DNA from: Lachnospiraceae bacterium | GTDB taxonomy: Bacteria > Bacillota > Clostridia > Lachnospirales > Lachnospiraceae | Direction: 5' to 3' | Assembly (NCBI GenBank): GCA_900755865.1 | Contig: CAAEHZ010000430.1 | Location: forward strand, 1 to 7,138 | Length of the DNA: 7,138 nucleotides | In this document: piece after piece, positions 5,675 through 7,138 of the stretch | How the letters are laid out: each line of letters starts with the position of its first letter | Numbering within the stretch: the first letter of the stretch is position 1 | Program-made: the position numbers and the translations under genes | The notes under the pieces: generated by a model | Seen by the model: the letters and a program-made list of their open reading frames with translations, nothing else | Database searches by the model: none | Told to the model about the DNA's origin: nothing

Positions 5675-5693
5675 CAATTTTTTCGACTATACT
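5665..5693 (+). promoter_or_regulatory. Candidate upstream promoter for kduI (P1)
   Basis: TAGACT (5665-5670, 4 of 6) and TATACT (5688-5693, 5 of 6) are separated by 17 nt, with a start point near 5700. A perfect TTGACA at 5671 is only 11 nt from the same -10 and cannot serve it. The TTTGA repeats overlap the -35, consistent with activator control. Confidence 0.45.
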
Positions 5694-5704
5694 GGATACA
5701 GTAA

Positions 5705-5761
5705 GACAAGTAATGCCTTAAGATTTTCAGGAAAACAAAAAATAAGATGGAAATACTTGTC
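5705..5761. repeat. 8-bp inverted repeat linking the two kduI promoters
   Basis: GACAAGTA (5705-5712) and TACTTGTC (5754-5761) are perfect inverted copies separated by 41 nt. The left arm lies just downstream of the P1 start, and the right arm sits in the P2 spacer between -35 and -10. Paired operator halves or a leader hairpin in the P1 transcript are both possible. Confidence 0.35.
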
Positions 5762-5776
5762 CGGATATGCTATAAT
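5748..5776 (+). promoter_or_regulatory. Strong extended -10 promoter for kduI (P2)
   Basis: A perfect extended -10 (TG at 5768-5769, TATAAT at 5771-5776) follows TGGAAA (5748-5753, 4 of 6) with a 17-nt spacer. The start point would be near 5783, about 84 nt before the GTG start of kduI. Because it lies inside the open frame that could extend kduI upstream to 5747, it rules that longer start out. Confidence 0.65.
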
Positions 5777-5789
5777 GTAAGCACTTTCA
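5776..5789 (+). promoter_or_regulatory. Candidate cre site (CcpA operator) over the P2 start point
   Basis: TGTAAGCACTTTCA fits the Firmicutes cre consensus TGWAANCGNTNWCA at 13 of 14 positions; the central CG reads CA. It overlaps the last base of the P2 -10 box and the predicted +1. CcpA binding here would block P2 and form a roadblock to P1, as expected for a polysaccharide-catabolism operon repressed by preferred sugars. Confidence 0.55.
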
Positions 5790-5866
5790 TGAACGAGTAT
5801 TGGGTCAGCGGAGGATTCCTGAAAAAGGCATGCAGTTTTCCGAAGCTGAGGAAGGAGAGGGAAAAG

Positions 5867-6727
5867 GTGGAACTTAGAACAGCAGTATCACCAAAAGATG
5901 TGAAGCATTATACCACAGAGCGTCTGAGAGAAGAGTTTCTGATTCAGAATCTTTTCGTACCCGGCGAAATCAAGCTGGTATACAGCCACATTGACAGAAT
6001 TATCACAGGAGCAGCAGTACCTGTTGAACCGCTTACTCTGACAGCAGGCGATGAACTTCGTGCAGAGTATTTCTGCCAGAGGCGTGAACTGGGAGTAATC
6101 AATATCGGCGGTGCCGGTACAATTACTGTTGACGGAAAGGTGTACAAGGTTGGCTTCAAGGAAGCTATGTACATCGGCATGGGTTCAAAGGATATTGTAT
6201 TTGCCAGTGATGACAGCAAGAATCCTGCAAAGTATTATCTGAATTCTGCACCGGCACACAGAACATGCCCTACCGTGCTGATTAAGCCGGAAGGAACACC
6301 GGAGGAAGGTGTTGTTATCGTAAAGCCGGAGAATAAGGTAGAGCTTGGTTCCCTGGAGGATGCAAACCACAGAGTTATCTGCAAGTATATTCTGCCCGGT
6401 CAGGTAGAAAGCTGCCAGCTGGAAATGGGAATGACAAAGCTGGAGCCCGGCAGTGTATGGAATACAATGCCCTGTCATACACATGACAGACGTATGGAGG
6501 TTTATCTCTATTTTGAAATGCCTGAGGATGCGTTTGTTATGCACTACATGGGTGAGCCAAATGAAACACGTCATATTGTCATGAGAAATGAGGAGGCTGT
6601 TATTTCTCCGAGCTGGTCTATCCATTCCGGATGTGGTTCCAGAGCATATACCTTTATCTGGGGTATGGTAGGTGAAAATCAGGATTTCGATGACATGGAC
6701 GGCGTAGCCATGAAGGATTTAATGTAA
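5867..6727 (+). CDS. kduI: 5-keto-4-deoxyuronate isomerase KduI (5-dehydro-4-deoxy-D-glucuronate isomerase, EC 5.3.1.17), 286 aa
   Basis: KduI converts 5-keto-4-deoxyuronate, formed from unsaturated uronates released by polysaccharide lyases, into 2,5-diketo-3-deoxygluconate in the cytoplasm. The sequence follows E. coli KduI closely: REEFLIQNLFV, VYSHIDRIITG, RRELGVINIGGAGTITVDG, APAHRTCPT, NTMPCHTHDRRMEVY, ISPSWSIHSG and YTFIWGMVGEN. The zinc ligands of the E. coli enzyme (His196, His198, Glu203, His245) correspond to His204, His206, Glu211 and His253 here, with identical spacing. The start is GTG 5867, preceded by AGGAGAGG (5853-5860); the protein then opens VELRTAVSPKDVK, as KduI proteins do. 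Upstream in-frame ATGs (5747, 5789) fall in promoter or cre sequence. At 286 residues it is about 8 longer than the E. coli enzyme. A probable kduD follows after 30 nt, and the AraC gene is divergent. Confidence 0.96.
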   Translation: MELRTAVSPKDVKHYTTERLREEFLIQNLFVPGEIKLVYSHIDRIITGAAVPVEPLTLTAGDELRAEYFCQRRELGVINIGGAGTITVDGKVYKVGFKEAMYIGMGSKDIVFASDDSKNPAKYYLNSAPAHRTCPTVLIKPEGTPEEGVVIVKPENKVELGSLEDANHRVICKYILPGQVESCQLEMGMTKLEPGSVWNTMPCHTHDRRMEVYLYFEMPEDAFVMHYMGEPNETRHIVMRNEEAVISPSWSIHSGCGSRAYTFIWGMVGENQDFDDMDGVAMKDLM

Positions 6728-6757
6728 AAAATATATAGCAAGAAAAGGAGAAGCAAC

Positions 6758-7138
6758 ATGAGTGATTTTATCAATTTTTCCCTGGAAGGTAAGGTTGCAC
6801 TGGTAACAGGAGCATCTTACGGTATTGGATTTGCAATCGCATCTGCATACGCTGAGGCAGGAGCAACCATTTGCTTTAACGATATCAAGCAGGAGCTGGT
6901 AGACAAGGGTCTGGCAGCTTACGCAGAAAAAGGTATCAAGGCTCATGGCTATGTATGTGACGTAACCAATGAAGAAGCTGTAAATGCGATGGTAGCACAG
7001 ATTGAGAAGGAAGTAGGAACCATTGATATTCTGGTAAACAATGCCGGAATCATCAAGAGAATCCCTATGACAGAGATGACCGCTGACCAGTTCAGACAGG
7101 TTATTGATGTTGACCTGAATGCTCCTTTCATCGTATCC
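6758..7138 (+). CDS. kduD: SDR-family oxidoreductase, probably 2-dehydro-3-deoxy-D-gluconate 5-dehydrogenase KduD (5' part only)
   Basis: ATG 6758 has AAGGAG at 6745-6750 with a 7-nt spacer. The 127 codons present cover the Rossmann half of a classical short-chain dehydrogenase: TGASYGIG (17-24, TGxxxGxG cofactor loop), Asp42 at the end of the second strand (suggesting NAD(H) rather than NADP(H)), Asp68-Val69 near the adenine, and NNAG (94-97). The catalytic Ser-Tyr-Lys lies beyond the window end. Following kduI directly, it is best read as KduD, which reduces the KduI product to 2-keto-3-deoxygluconate. The related gluconate 5-dehydrogenase (IdnO/Gno) has the same start and is often the automatic label in this group; the rest of the sequence and downstream genes (kdgK, kdgA, lyases) would decide. 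It is probably co-transcribed with kduI. Confidence 0.85.
   Translation, partial: MSDFINFSLEGKVALVTGASYGIGFAIASAYAEAGATICFNDIKQELVDKGLAAYAEKGIKAHGYVCDVTNEEAVNAMVAQIEKEVGTIDILVNNAGIIKRIPMTEMTADQFRQVIDVDLNAPFIVS

Noticed and set aside
5747..5866. Upstream extension of kduI by 40 codons
   Set aside because: This stretch contains the P2 extended -10 box and the cre site, has no ribosome binding site before its ATGs, and resembles no KduI N-terminus. GTG 5867 has a good site and gives the usual protein start.

Overview
The window looks like chromosome of an anaerobic, low-to-mid GC Firmicute, most likely a gut Lachnospiraceae-type Clostridium relative. The grounds are GGAG-type ribosome binding sites 6-9 nt before almost every start, sigma-A promoters with TATAAT-like -10 boxes, a CcpA-type cre site, and protein families typical of that group. 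This assignment is inference; there is no rRNA or other marker gene.

Layout, left to right. (1) 1-1111 is AT-rich and holds a small gene broken by a frameshift or internal deletion (38-341), then an uncharacterised lipoprotein (404-1111). (2) At 1112 the composition rises abruptly. A LysR-type regulator on the minus strand (1112-1987) is divergent from two plus-strand half-size chromate-transporter (CHR family) genes (2113-2718 and 2819-3382). The CHR genes are separated by about 100 nt that can fold into several stem-loops. (3) A minus-strand membrane-anchored protein of unknown function (3392-3880) is divergent from a plus-strand HD-domain phosphohydrolase of the YfbR 5'-nucleotidase type (4052-4642). 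(4) A minus-strand AraC-family regulator with an N-terminal cupin (4680-5549) is divergent from kduI (5867-6727). kduI is followed after 30 nt by the start of an SDR dehydrogenase, probably kduD, cut off by the window end.

The best-understood unit is the right-hand one. KduI isomerises 5-keto-4-deoxyuronate, and KduD reduces the product to 2-keto-3-deoxygluconate. This pathway consumes unsaturated uronates released by polysaccharide lyases from pectin or related uronate polymers. The 317-nt gap between araC and kduI is dense with control signals: a leftward araC promoter with a perfect dyad over its start point, three TTTGA repeats at exact 11-bp spacing upstream of a rightward promoter, an 8-bp inverted repeat bridging two rightward promoters, and a near-consensus cre over the second start point. 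The simplest model is activation by the AraC-type protein plus catabolite repression. The LysR-CHR cluster is probably a second regulator-plus-target unit.

I found no CRISPR array, insertion sequence, tRNA or rRNA gene, and no clear evidence of a wholly new multi-gene system. The points most worth a second look are the araC-kduI control region, the structured spacer between the CHR genes, and the broken small gene at the left edge.
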